This document shows positions 7,912 to 16,580 of a stretch of 20,364 nucleotides of DNA, one piece after another. The notes beneath the pieces were generated by a model. The model was not told the DNA's origin, made no database searches, and worked only from the letters and a program-made list of their open reading frames with translations. Position 1 is the first letter of the stretch; each line of letters begins with the position of its first letter. The position numbers and the translations under genes are program-made. Source of the DNA: Chara braunii (taxonomy: Eukaryota; Streptophyta; Charophyceae; Charales; Characeae); the NCBI GenBank assembly GCA_003427395.1, contig BFEA01000236.1:1412661-1433024 (forward strand), written 5' to 3'.

Positions 7912-8408
7912 AGTGCTGCCAAAATTATGTGGCGGCGGCACAGGTTTTTACGGCAGCGGTACGGAAGTGCTGCCGAAATTCTGTGGCGGCGGCACGGATT
8001 TTTATGGCAGCGGTACGGAAGTGCTACCGAAATTATGCGGCTGTGGCACGAGTTTTTACGAAAGCGGTACGGAAGTGCTGCCGAAATTCTGCGGCTGCGG
8101 CACAGACTTTTTACGGCGGTGGTACGGAAATGCTGCCGAACTTTTGCGGCGGCGACGCAGGTTTTTTTCGACGGTGGTGCGGAAGTGCTGCCGGATTTTT
8201 GCGGCGGCGGTTCTGGTTTTTCGACGTTGGTGCGGAAGCGCTGCCGGATTTTTACGACGGCGGTTCTGGTTTTTTCGACGGTGGTACGGAAGTGTTGCCG
8301 AACTTTTGCGGCGGGGAAGCTGGTTTTTTTCGACGGTGGTGCGGAAACACTGTCGAATTTTTACGGCGGCGGTTCTGTTTTTTTCGACAGTGGTGCGGAA
8401 GCGCTGCC
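7912..8408 (+). repeat. 54-bp minisatellite, nine units plus a partial
   Basis: Units begin with AGTGCTGCC-like sequence at 7912, 7966, 8020, 8074, 8129, 8184, 8237, 8291, 8346 and 8400, giving periods of 54, 54, 54, 55, 55, 53, 54, 55 and 54. The first units end in CGGCAGCGGTACGG, later ones in CGACGGTGGTGCGG; each unit has a T5-T8 run. Because the unit is a multiple of three with few stops, all three plus-strand frames stay open for hundreds of bases, which creates ORFs up to 280 codons (7657-8499). One frame reads as an 18-residue Cys/Gly repeat (LPKFCGGGTDFYGSGTEV) in the first units. The 53- and 55-bp units then move the sequence into other frames, which argues against selection for a protein. 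Confidence 0.93.
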
Positions 8409-8659
8409 ATTTTCCAACGAGAGTTCGGCATGGCAATGGAACTGCGACACAACGGTGGGACGTGCGACGCGGCAATGGAAGTTTTTTTTACGGCGCTGAA
8501 AGGTTTTTTGTTGCGGCGCGGCGTCTCCTTTTCTTGGTGAAGGTCTGCTACCATTGGTGTGTACGGCAGCGGCAGCGTGACATGATGGCGGTTGACGACA
8601 TGCGACGGTACGAAATCTGAGCGTGACAAGCGGGTTTATTTTTTTATGCAGCATATGAA

Positions 8660-10098
8660 ATAAATGTTTTGTAGATGGGACTACCCAACACTAGCAGTAG
8701 TGTGGGACCACTTGGGACCGACTCGGATCAGTTGGGATCGACGCAGGACGCGGTGGATTTTTTTGGGACAAGTGCGGCTCGCCATCTTCGCACTTGGGAC
8801 TGCCGCGAGTGAAACTTGCGAGTCGGGAACGGACTGGGACAAACAGTTGGCCCAAGACTTACCTCGGGACTACGGTTCCTTCGACGACGCGTATATGTCA
8901 TTTGACTTTCTTGAGTGAGCCACAACGCGTTCGACACCACTTCACTCAAGGTCAGTCAGTGGACGACTCACACTCCCTTCACACCTGTGTGCACCCACAC
9001 ATTGCTTGACCATTTTGCTTTGAATGTTCAGGAGAAAGGTTGAGTTGGGTTGTGGGCGTCATGCATGAGTGAAAAGGTGGGTATAACGTGAGTAGTGGGA
9101 CTTTGCTTGTCTTCTTTTGATCGTGTTGTGTGCGTGGTGTGCAAGTGAGTAAAAAGACGAAAATGCTATTTGACAAAATGACGGAGAGTTTGACCCTTAT
9201 CTTTTTCCGTTCGTCGGTGAGTTGAGTGAACTTGCTTGCTATTTTTGAAGGATAATCGATGGGTGCCGTGAGAAAAGAAATCTTGATGACAGAAAGAGAA
9301 TCAAAGCATAACGAATTTAACTCTTCCCAAGGAAACCCGTTTTATCTCGAATAACCCTATCTACCTGTACATGTCTAAGTGGTTCTCATTCTCTATCACC
9401 TCGGGCTCTTTTTGTCGAAATTATCTTGAGTTTAGAAAACGAGAACAGTTAAAACCTACTTGGGGTGAACACATCCTCTTTCTCCAGGAAGCATCTGGGG
9501 CGGGGGTTCGTTGCTTTAGGAGCCGGCCCTGTTATCGACCCAGAGTGGACTGTTTCTACGGGGAGGTACTTTGTCGGTTCGGTGGAGACGGCCCGACTTC
9601 TAAGATCCGAGTCTTGTGCTCGGGCGAGGAGGAGGAGTACCCCAGACCACTTCCTAGAGGAAGAGGCATGCTTCACGTCAAACAATGCCCCTGATCAAGA
9701 ATCATGCGGAAGCGGTTTGTCATCCAAAAAGATTGAAAATGGACGAAGACAAGTATGCGCGTCGAATCTTAGATTGGCGATAGGATGGAATGAATGACTT
9801 TGGCAACGCGTCTCATCAAGTCAAAACTGAGGTTGTCCGACTACCATGTTGGCAACATCAATGTTATTTTCGATTAGCCAACTTTTCGTTGGCAGTTGTT
9901 TTGATTGTTTTGTGGCATTCGACCTGAGGCGGCCGGATAGTTTTTGATCTTGTGTTATTGGATGTATGAGATGATAATTTGTATTTTTTTCTTCAGTTAT
10001 CTTTTCATACTGGGAATATTTATTCGTGTCGGCTACGGTCGATTCCTTTTGATATAATTATATGTATGGTTGTCGTAACTTTCGTTTGACTGTATGTT
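8660..10098. other. no recognisable feature
   Basis: 1.4 kb without a gene or clear repeat. 8690-8880 has a GGGAC(C/T) theme recurring irregularly, perhaps an old minisatellite. Open stretches at 8664-8918 and 9371-9797 (two overlapping plus frames) have no recognisable motif. Sequence after 9800 becomes AT-rich. Confidence 0.5.
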
Positions 10099-10099
10099 T

Positions 10100-10480
10100 A
10101 AGGGACTAGGATCAATGAAGGGTTTCACTCTTGGTTGAGACAGTCCTAGTCGACCGACGTCCGCTTCGTACCTAGGAGATCAGCGCCCTGGGGGACGAAC
10201 AGCGTTGGGTCCACTTGGCGTTAACCAAGCGACTCCTATACTGCAGCGAAACGAGCAAACGCCCTCGGCTGGCCTACCCATGGGATTGCATCTAAAAGCT
10301 TTCGCACGTGGGTCAGTAACTCGGTAGGGATACGCCCCTAACGGTGGTGACAGCCCCTTAGGGATGCAAGCTTATGCCCCGCAAAAACTTATCCTGTCTA
10401 TCGTAGGGGATCGTGGGAAGTATAGATGGCGCACCCGGCTAGAGCGGCGAAGGAACGATGCAACCACGTCCGTCTCGGCG
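10100..10480 (+). repeat. diverged inverted repeat flanking the right arm, left member
   Basis: GC-rich segment sharing five collinear blocks with the reverse complement of 12430-12876: AAGGGACTAGGA (10100-10111); GTCCTAGTCGACCGACG (from 10144); AAACGCCCTCG plus CCTACC (10257-10278); GGRATACGCCC (ending 10336); and TCGYGGGARGTAT plus GGCGCAC (10411-10438). Block spacings are 113, 63 and 91 here against 118, 66 and 91 in the partner. Sequence between the blocks is strongly diverged. The pair may be the old terminal repeats of an element that later received the right arm as an insertion. Confidence 0.7.
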
Positions 10481-10565
10481 GTTCGCGGAATGTTATGCGT
10501 CGATCCCGAGTTGTCTCTTGATTGAATGTTTTAGTTTAGAAACTCCTGCATGATGTGGTCGGGAG

Positions 10566-10635
10566 GGCCCTCGCCCGCGCGAGGGCCGATGCGCTCGACA
10601 GGTGGCGCCGTTGTCCGGGATAACGGCAAACCACC
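10566..10635. other. two strong GC stem-loops
   Basis: GGCCCTCGC-CCGC-GCGAGGGCC (10566-10587) is a perfect 9-bp stem with a 4-base loop. Next, 10601-10635 pairs GGTGG with CCACC outside and GCCGTTGT with ATAACGGC inside (one G-U pair), around a 5-base loop. They lie between the diverged repeat at 10100-10480 and the right arm. Confidence 0.85.
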
Positions 10636-11290
10636 GTTGTCCCTAGCGGAACGACACTCGGGTATTTTATTTTATAGTGAATATATTTATCGTATTCTCA
10701 TTATTTTATCTTCATTGATTGATTTTATTATCATTTTGTCTCGATAAAATTATTTCTGGCTTTTTCTTTTTCCCTTTTATCTTCTTTTTCTCTTTTCTCC
10801 CCTGCCCTCCCCTGAAAACGGGGATGACAGTTCTCAGATTGGGAGAGGTAGGGAAAGAACTCGTGAAAATTCACGAGTTCAAATCTCGACAAGCTCAGAG
10901 CGGGGTGCAAAAAGTACCCCGACTTTGACGAATTTTAGAAAAATATTCGCTACATAAAAAAATCTAAAACAAATCATGCACATGGCCTAGGTGCCTGACT
11001 ACCTACAGAAACAAAATCAAGGTCAACAAAATTGTTTTGCGCCACCAAAAAAATAGTGGCGCAAACTGAAAAATACAGTTTCTCAGAAAAACTCAGATCC
11101 CGTTTTTCGTTTTCTTTTTCTTTTCTTTTTCTTCTTTTGTTTTCTTTTCTTTTTTCTTCTTACCCGCCCTAACAACGGGGAGGCAGCTGGCAGGTCGGGA
11201 GGAACATGTCCTCCTCTCCCCATCCTCCTATTTCTCTCTCTCTCTCTCTCCACTCAACTCCAACACCCTCTTGCTTTCCGTGTGTGAACT

Positions 11291-11426
11291 GTGGGCCGCG
11301 AGATTTCAAGATCTCGTGGCCACAATCATCTGTCCAAAACGAAGTGGGAGCCTTTGTGCTCCCACACAGTCTCCAAGACGAAGTGGGAGCCTTTGTGCTC
11401 CCACACAGTCTGCAAAGACTGTTTTT
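11291..11426 (+). ncRNA. hairpin cluster ending in a GCAA hairpin plus T5
   Basis: Four hairpins in 130 bases of the right arm. 11291-11323 is a 13-bp stem with one bulge (GGCCGCGAGAT against ATCTCGTGGCC). 11344-11365 and 11383-11404 are identical perfect stems GTGGGAGC-CTTTGT-GCTCCCAC in two 39-bp tandem units. 11406-11421 is CAGTCT-GCAA-AGACTG, a 6-bp stem with a GNRA loop, followed at once by TTTTT. Corresponding stems exist in the left arm. A hairpin plus T run could mark the end of a Pol III transcript; however, the recognisable Pol III boxes lie downstream at 11495-11539. Function unknown. Confidence 0.45.
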
Positions 11427-11494
11427 CCTTTTTTTTTTTTTTTTTTTATTATTATTATTATTACGTCGGCTTTACCAACGGTCACGTCCCATCG

Positions 11495-11539
11495 TGGCCT
11501 GCTATGGCACATCGAGGTACAGACCCGGGTTCAAATCCC
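11495..11539 (+). promoter_or_regulatory. tRNA-like Pol III internal promoter (right arm copy)
   Basis: A-box-like TGGCCTGCTATGG (11495-11507) and B box GGTTCAAATCC (11528-11538) are spaced 33 bases start to start, as in a tRNA. A T4 run follows at 11548-11551, which would end a Pol III transcript early. The A box departs from consensus. A second B-box-like GAGTTCAAATCTC lies at 10875-10887. Best read as a tRNA-derived SINE relic. Confidence 0.45.
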
Positions 11540-12429
11540 TACCGTTATTTTGGACCATTTCTCAATTTATGCGTGTCATCCTTGCGCAAGGGTCAAGCTT
11601 CAGCCAGGCGGCTGTTCTCGGCCGTGAGATTTGATGATCTCGCGGGCGAGAATGACCGTGCTTCATGCTGGTGCAGTTGGCAGCTCCAAAGGAAAAGGAG
11701 CTAGCCCAGACTGCTTATCACCGGCTCGATCCCTGAATCTAAGGGTAAAAGTTTGGTAGTTGTACCTACTGGGCTACCTCCTATCTCATATAGGGATGAG
11801 AGCAGCCCACATATATGAAGGGTTACGGGGCCCAGCAGGCTGTCATCCAGGCCAGCGGACTTCTACTGGTTCAATCTGCGGCTGGCTGGTTGTTGGCTGA
11901 TTGCTGGTCGATTGGCTGCAGGCTGGTTGCTGGCCGGCTTGCTGTACGCTGGGTGGCTGGTTGGCGAGCCCTACGCTTGCCGCACCCTGCGGCCACCGTG
12001 TCATCCATTTCTGCCCTTGGTGCGGACGCCCATGGTCCTAAAAAAAAAAAAAAACCTTCCTGCTCACCTTTCGTCGCGGCCTCCGGTAAAGTCGCCACTT
12101 TGAACGCACTTAGGCCCTGAATCGTGCGGCCTACGGCCACGCGCCACCTTCTTAGGTAGGGTAGGTATAATCCTAGTAGTCCCTCGCCCAAACTATTCCA
12201 TAGCTCCGTTAGATGCCGTGATTAATGGTCACACCACTGATTACCACTATTTCAGTCGGACGTCAGCGACGTTTAGCTTAAAAAAAAAAAAAGTTTAAGT
12301 CTACCGGTCATAGGTCTGTCTGAACAACTTTGGCAACGTCAGTCTTGTCAAGTCCTTCAATTCCACGAAAAAGTCGGAGAGCGTCCGACGTTGAAAAACC
12401 CCGGCAAATACCCTTGTCCCGACACCGCG

Positions 12430-12876
12430 TCACCCAGGAGTCGGTCGTAATCACGATACTAATGGAGCTTCCGCAGTCGCTCAATCCGAGTGCGCCAGCC
12501 ATACCTCCCGCGAGCCCTTACGGTAGGATATGGCCTACGCGAGGTACAACTAACTTCCACCTGCGGGAGAGGTCACCTCCCTTCGGTGGGCGTATTCCCG
12601 TCGAGCTACCAGTCCGCAGTATGAAAGCTAAGCAGTTGCAATCGCAAAGGTAGGTCAGTCGAGGGCGTTTCTTGTACGCAGTAGCATATTGGGTACGCGC
12701 GGTCCTACGCCTCTATCGGATCCGTATGCGAACCGACACATTACAGGGGTGAAGTCCCAAACGCGATTTGTCGTCGGTCGACTAGGACACATCTCACTCA
12801 CCACGCGTTACGCCACGCTTTAAAACATAAAATTAAAAGCACACTTAAAATATCACAACAACACTCCTAGTCCCTT
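12430..12876 (-). repeat. diverged inverted repeat flanking the right arm, right member
   Basis: Inverse counterpart of 10100-10480. Matching blocks on the plus strand are TCCTAGTCCCTT (12865-12876), TCGGTCGACTAGGAC (to 12788), GGTAGG plus CGAGGGCGTTT (12649-12670), GGGCGTATTCCCGTCGA (12588-12604) and GTGCGCC plus ATACCTCCCGCGA (12486-12513). It is GC-rich next to the AT-rich DNA that begins at about 12830. No coding potential recognised. Confidence 0.7.
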
Positions 12877-13442
12877 TTGTATCCAACCCATAATCTTTTG
12901 ACGCGAAAATCAGTTAAGCGACATGCACGAAACTTAGTATAAAACCGCGCAGTCGCAAGACCTTCTCATATCGATTAGCAATGTATGCTTACGCAAACAG
13001 TCACAATGATGACATACTATGTAGTACAACATAAGATTCGTGAAAACCCAACAAAAAAAATGTTAGGTTTGAACAAAATTTATTTAGGATTCTGAGAGTA
13101 TAGTTTTTAGGCTTTCTACGGGAGCAAGATTCTTTGCAAAGTAAAAAAAAAATAAAAATAAAAAAAAATAAAAAAAAATTAAAAAAAAATAAAAATTAGA
13201 ACCACTGGAAGTGGCGAGGAAAAAAACAAAATTTTCCACAGTAAATCATTACAAGGCGGAGCATCGTATATTTATAAATTGAAATATCCGTGTTTTTTTA
13301 ATCTTAAGAGATCATGTGTATAGTCCTATAAGTTATATATGACGACGAACATGTTCGAGGGTTTGGCGAACGTGAGAACGTATTATCTTGTTTGTTAATA
13401 GTACATAATATGTTCGCCATAACATATTATCCTATTTGTTGG

Positions 13443-13445
<3 letters not shown>

Positions 13446-13510
<65 letters not shown>
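13446..13510 (+). repeat. T32-A-T32 homopolymer tract
   Basis: Exactly 32 T, one A (13478) and 32 T. Family copies elsewhere have a short A/T-rich stretch here, so this is a local expansion. Length in the assembly is unreliable, and the second artefactual duplication starts two bases after it. Confidence 0.9.
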
Positions 13511-13511
<1 letters not shown>

Positions 13512-13515
<4 letters not shown>

Positions 13516-13576
13516 GCGTTTGACTAAGAATTTGAAAATGTCTCCGAGATAAAAGTTGTTTGTGTTATTGTTTTAC
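13512..13576 (+). repeat. segment duplicated by second tagmentation artefact, first copy
   Basis: 65 bp, identical to 13611-13675 at an offset of 99. It is part of TIR element copy C. Confidence 0.93.
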
Positions 13577-13610
13577 CTGTCTCTTATACACATCTAGATG
13601 TGTATAAGAG
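13577..13610. other. Tn5 mosaic-end pair, right half truncated
   Basis: A complete mosaic end CTGTCTCTTATACACATCT (13577-13595) is followed by AGATGTGTATAAGAG (13596-13610), after which genomic ATTTGCG resumes. The last three bases (CAG) of the right mosaic end are missing, probably trimmed. Same library artefact as at 6525-6562. Confidence 0.98.
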
Positions 13611-13675
13611 ATTTGCGTTTGACTAAGAATTTGAAAATGTCTCCGAGATAAAAGTTGTTTGTGTTATTGTTTTAC
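13611..13675 (+). repeat. artefactual second copy of 13512-13576
   Basis: Perfect copy; unique sequence resumes at 13676. Deleting 13577-13675 should restore the native element. Confidence 0.92.
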
Positions 13676-14308
13676 ATAGCATATATTGTTTGACAAAGAT
13701 CTTACTGTTAACTTCAAAATTGCTTTATAGAGTGTATAAATGTTGAAAACGACATATAGCCCTATATGCCAGAATTCACAAAAACTATTTTCTTACAACT
13801 TTGGAGTTTGATTTTCTGCAAGTTCATTGAGAATGACTTATAGTCCTATAACAGGATCTTTGCAAAAAAGAGTTTTTCTCCACATTTTGAGAATCGCTCG
13901 ACTATTTGATTGATTTTTTGCCTTATCTCCTGGAAAATTGTCGAAAATGTGTGTTTTTTTTATCAGAAATAAAAGTTCGACTTCTACTTTTTCACTCTAT
14001 ACAAAATGTTGGTTTTTGTGGTTTTGTTGGGTTTTCACGAATCCTGTGTTGTACCCATAATCACACGAACCTCGATAATCTCGAGGGTAGCGTTCGACAC
14101 TCAAGTGTCAGTTGACACGCGCCTTGAGGGGTTAATCTCTCAACACTAGACAACTGCCAAATGCGGTTGAGAATCACACCCTCTTCTGCACCTTGCTGAA
14201 AGTGTGTGGTACAGAGGTTCATACCTGTGGTGACAATCGTCTCTTATTGCCCTGAGGACCAACTCCATCATCAAGGGTTTGGAGAGAAATCAAGGGATTT
14301 GTCTTTAA

Positions 14309-14745
14309 ACCACAGGTCCCCATGACGTCAAAAACCTCGGGGTACCGGTAGCGCCGTTTCACGACGGGTACCGGTCGTACAGCGTGGAAAACCGGGCGGG
14401 CCTCCGTACGAAATTTGCGACAAAAAATGGAAATCAACCAAATCGACGCGACGAATATTTCACCATCAAAATGATTTTTTTTTTTTTTTTCTGAAATTTT
14501 TCCCTGAAAGATCCGACCGAATCTACGGACCCTCAAATTTTCAGATATTTTTATGACTTCTTCTGAGCACAAAACATCGGCAAAGTTGCCACTTGCAAAA
14601 TGGCAAAGTTGCCGCTTGCAAAATGGCGGGATTGGACCCGTCGGCCTCCGTATAACCCGGCGCCTCCGTACGGTCGCCACCCCTCTGTACAACCCGGCTC
14701 TAACTCACAGGGACTGGGGTTTTCGGTGGCGGGGGGACCTGTGGT
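14309..14745. mobile_element. TTAA-flanked TIR element (piggyBac-like non-autonomous?)
   Basis: The ends are ACCACAGGTCCCC (from 14309) and GGGGACCTGTGGT (to 14745), a perfect 13-bp inverted repeat with further imperfect pairing inside. TTAA lies directly outside both ends (14305-14308 and 14746-14749). A TTAA target duplication is the hallmark of piggyBac-type elements, but the usual CCC-type terminus is not present, and a Harbinger-type TTA/TAA reading is also possible. 437 bp, no transposase. The interior holds a 23-bp tandem pair (14579-14624) and a recurring CCTCYGTAYRA motif near 14402, 14645, 14664 and 14682. Confidence 0.6.
14579..14624 (+). repeat. 23-bp tandem repeat, two copies
   Basis: GGCAAAGTTGCCRCTTGCAA plus AAT, repeated twice with one substitution. 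Each unit holds the palindrome GGCAAAGTTGCC. Internal to the TTAA-flanked element. Confidence 0.9.
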
Positions 14746-14989
14746 TTAACGGCTACCACAAACTACAACGTCCAACCATAATAATTCTAAAAACAAAGGG
14801 TGAAAATGAGTCTTTTTTTTCTCTCAAAGCATAGTCTGTTCAACCCTGATGCACGGTCACAATGGGTTACGCTAATACTCAAGGCATATGTATATACATA
14901 TATAAAAGAGTATACAATATGCGACGATCACTTCTCACAATCACAATGAGACTCCTCTTAGCCATATATATATATATATATGATCGCAT

Positions 14990-15600
14990 GCAGTCAAATT
15001 CAAAGTCCGAACCATAAACATACCTGCAATCATATAAAAGATTCAACAAAAGTCCACGCACTACACGGGGGTCAACTTCAACCATTCTTCCCGCTCGCAC
15101 CCCTCACTTTACCCATACAAGCCTCAACCTTTGTCAAACCTTCCACAAATAAAGACACTCAGTATCTTTGTTAAATCGTCATTCAATAAAGTTCAGGTGA
15201 AAACCCAAATGAAACAATTCAAACCACATGGCTAAACTTGAAGTCTTTAAGTTGAGTTGCTAATAGTAAATTGCAGTTGAGTCGTAAACCGACGAATCGA
15301 CAACCGACATGTTATTAGTGATAGCAGAAGATGATCCTCGTAGGATCAAGATAAATTTAGTCTCAATCTTGAATCGAAATATCAAAGAAAAACCTGTAAC
15401 ACAAAATAGGTCAATGCCCAAGGCTAACTATCAGTGTATGGGGAATAAATCTCCATAACACTTTCTCATTTAAGATCTTTCTGTTAACTAAGTGTAGGTT
15501 AACCCCTAAGTCAATGTCCAAGAAAAGGTAGTCCTAAAACATGATCTCCTCTATGTAGGGTGGATTGCCAGAACCGCCACCTATCATATATAATCTATCT
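14990..15600. other. AT-rich sequence, no recognisable feature
   Basis: AT-rich non-coding sequence with no repeat or ORF I can assign, following a short (AT)n run at 14963-14981. It leads directly into the degenerate array at 15619 and may belong to the same old element. Confidence 0.5.
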
Positions 15601-15618
15601 CCTTTTGAATGAGAAAAT

Positions 15619-16292
15619 TTCGGCAGCACTTCCCGTAGGAAAAATGTATTTTCAGAATTTATATTAGCTCCAGTATGAAAAATTGAAATAATCTCTAACT
15701 TTGCAAAGTCAAATTTTGTCTAATTCCTTGAATTAGTAAAAATTTGGGCAGCATCTTCTTTAGAGAAGTAGACTTTTCATATTTATATTTAGTTAGATAG
15801 GAACTCAACATAAGACTTGAGTTTTGGCCTTGGGCAGCATCTCCTTTAGAGAAGTAGACTTCCCAGATTTATACTAAGTCAGATATGAATTCAATATAAA
15901 ATTTGAGTTTCTGTCATGATAAAATTTTATTAACTCCTTGGATTTGTGAAAATTTTGGCAGTGCTTCCTCTAGAGAAAATAACTGTCCAAAATTTATAGA
16001 AGGTTAAGTTCATGCCATCCCGTAGAGAAAGTAGTTTTTCAAAATTTATACAAGGTTAAGTTCAGATCTTGAAAAAATTTTGACTTTCTAAAGTCAAATT
16101 TTGTTGAACTCCCCGAATTAGTAAAAAATTAAAATAAGGTTTTTCAGATTCTTACTAAGTCAGATATAAACTTAGACAAAAAGTTAAATTTTTTTAAAAT
16201 TCAGATTTGACGAACTCCTTGGATTTATAGAAATGCTGGCAGCGTTTACCATAAAGAAAGTAGCTTGCCAAAATTTATACAAAACCAGGTAC
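15619..16292 (+). repeat. degenerate array of GGCAGC motifs
   Basis: About seven partial units begin near 15619, 15744, 15832, 15955, 16012, 16133 and 16236. A unit reads roughly GGCAGCATCTCCT, TAGAGAAAGTAG, then CAAAATTTATACTAAGTCAG. Between them a second motif, AAGTCAAATTTTG followed by AACTCCTTGGATT, recurs near 15700, 15915, 16090 and 16205. Spacing is irregular and copies are diverged, so this is an old array. GGCAGC-YYTCC arrays of this look are, from memory, common in the non-coding parts of plant LTR retrotransposons; I saw no LTR, primer site or coding domain here. Confidence 0.75.
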
Positions 16293-16580
16293 AATAAATG
16301 ATCCCAGAAAATGTGAGAATTGACCTAAGTAAAAAGAAAATTAGCTGAGAAAATGTAGAAATTGAACTAACTCTTATAGCTCTAGCACATGACGAGCAAC
16401 TAAAGCAACTACCTGTCAAACTGAAACTCAGACCAAGTAGTGATCTCACTCAGTCACATGCAAGGTCAAACCACAAAGGTAAGTATTTTCATTAGCCCCA
16501 GGGTTAAATCTTATCAAACAATAACTCATAGTCTTTCAATGATTTGTCCCTTAAACCCAACTTACATAAGGCATAAAGCT

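Larger units (their letters stand above)
10757..12378 (-). repeat. large inverted repeat, right arm
   Basis: Inverse partner of 5352-7295 without the library artefact, so its 1.62 kb is the better estimate of the native length. Read on the plus strand it holds: a TC-rich lead; an 11-bp inverted repeat GAACTCGTGAA/TTCACGAGTTC (10857-10880); CGGGGT/ACCCCG (10901-10921); TTTGCGCCAC/GTGGCGCAAA (11036-11065); a (CT)n run near 11232-11250; the hairpin cluster 11291-11426; a T19 run with (ATT)n; the tRNA-like promoter 11495-11539; a 14-nt stem (11617-11650); a GCTGG-rich tract (11870-11970); and two A12-A14 tracts near 12040 and 12280. The A tracts at the ends of sub-segments suggest a composite of retroposons. 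No conserved ORF. Confidence 0.9.
13026..14052 (-). mobile_element. TIR element, TATAGGACTATA family, copy C
   Basis: The ends are ACATAAGATTCGTGAAAACC (left) and, inverted, ACACAGGATTCGTGAAAACC (right), each followed by CAACAAAA; flanking GTAC occurs on both sides. About 930 bp once the 99-bp artefact at 13577-13675 is removed. Relative to the copy at 18539-19496 it is inverted but collinear: a segment of about 225 bp (13037-13260) and one of about 700 bp. It carries TTATAGTCCTATAA at 13838-13851 and close variants at 13319-13331 and 13752-13768. No ORF or transposase; superfamily unknown. Confidence 0.7.

Noticed and set aside
7657-8620. 280- and 235-codon plus-strand ORFs
   Set aside because: Openness comes from a 54-bp repeat lacking stops in all frames, and unit length changes break the frame; no start context or domain.
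9371-9797. Two overlapping ORFs of 107 and 110 codons
   Set aside because: No domain, both frames equally open, no supporting context.
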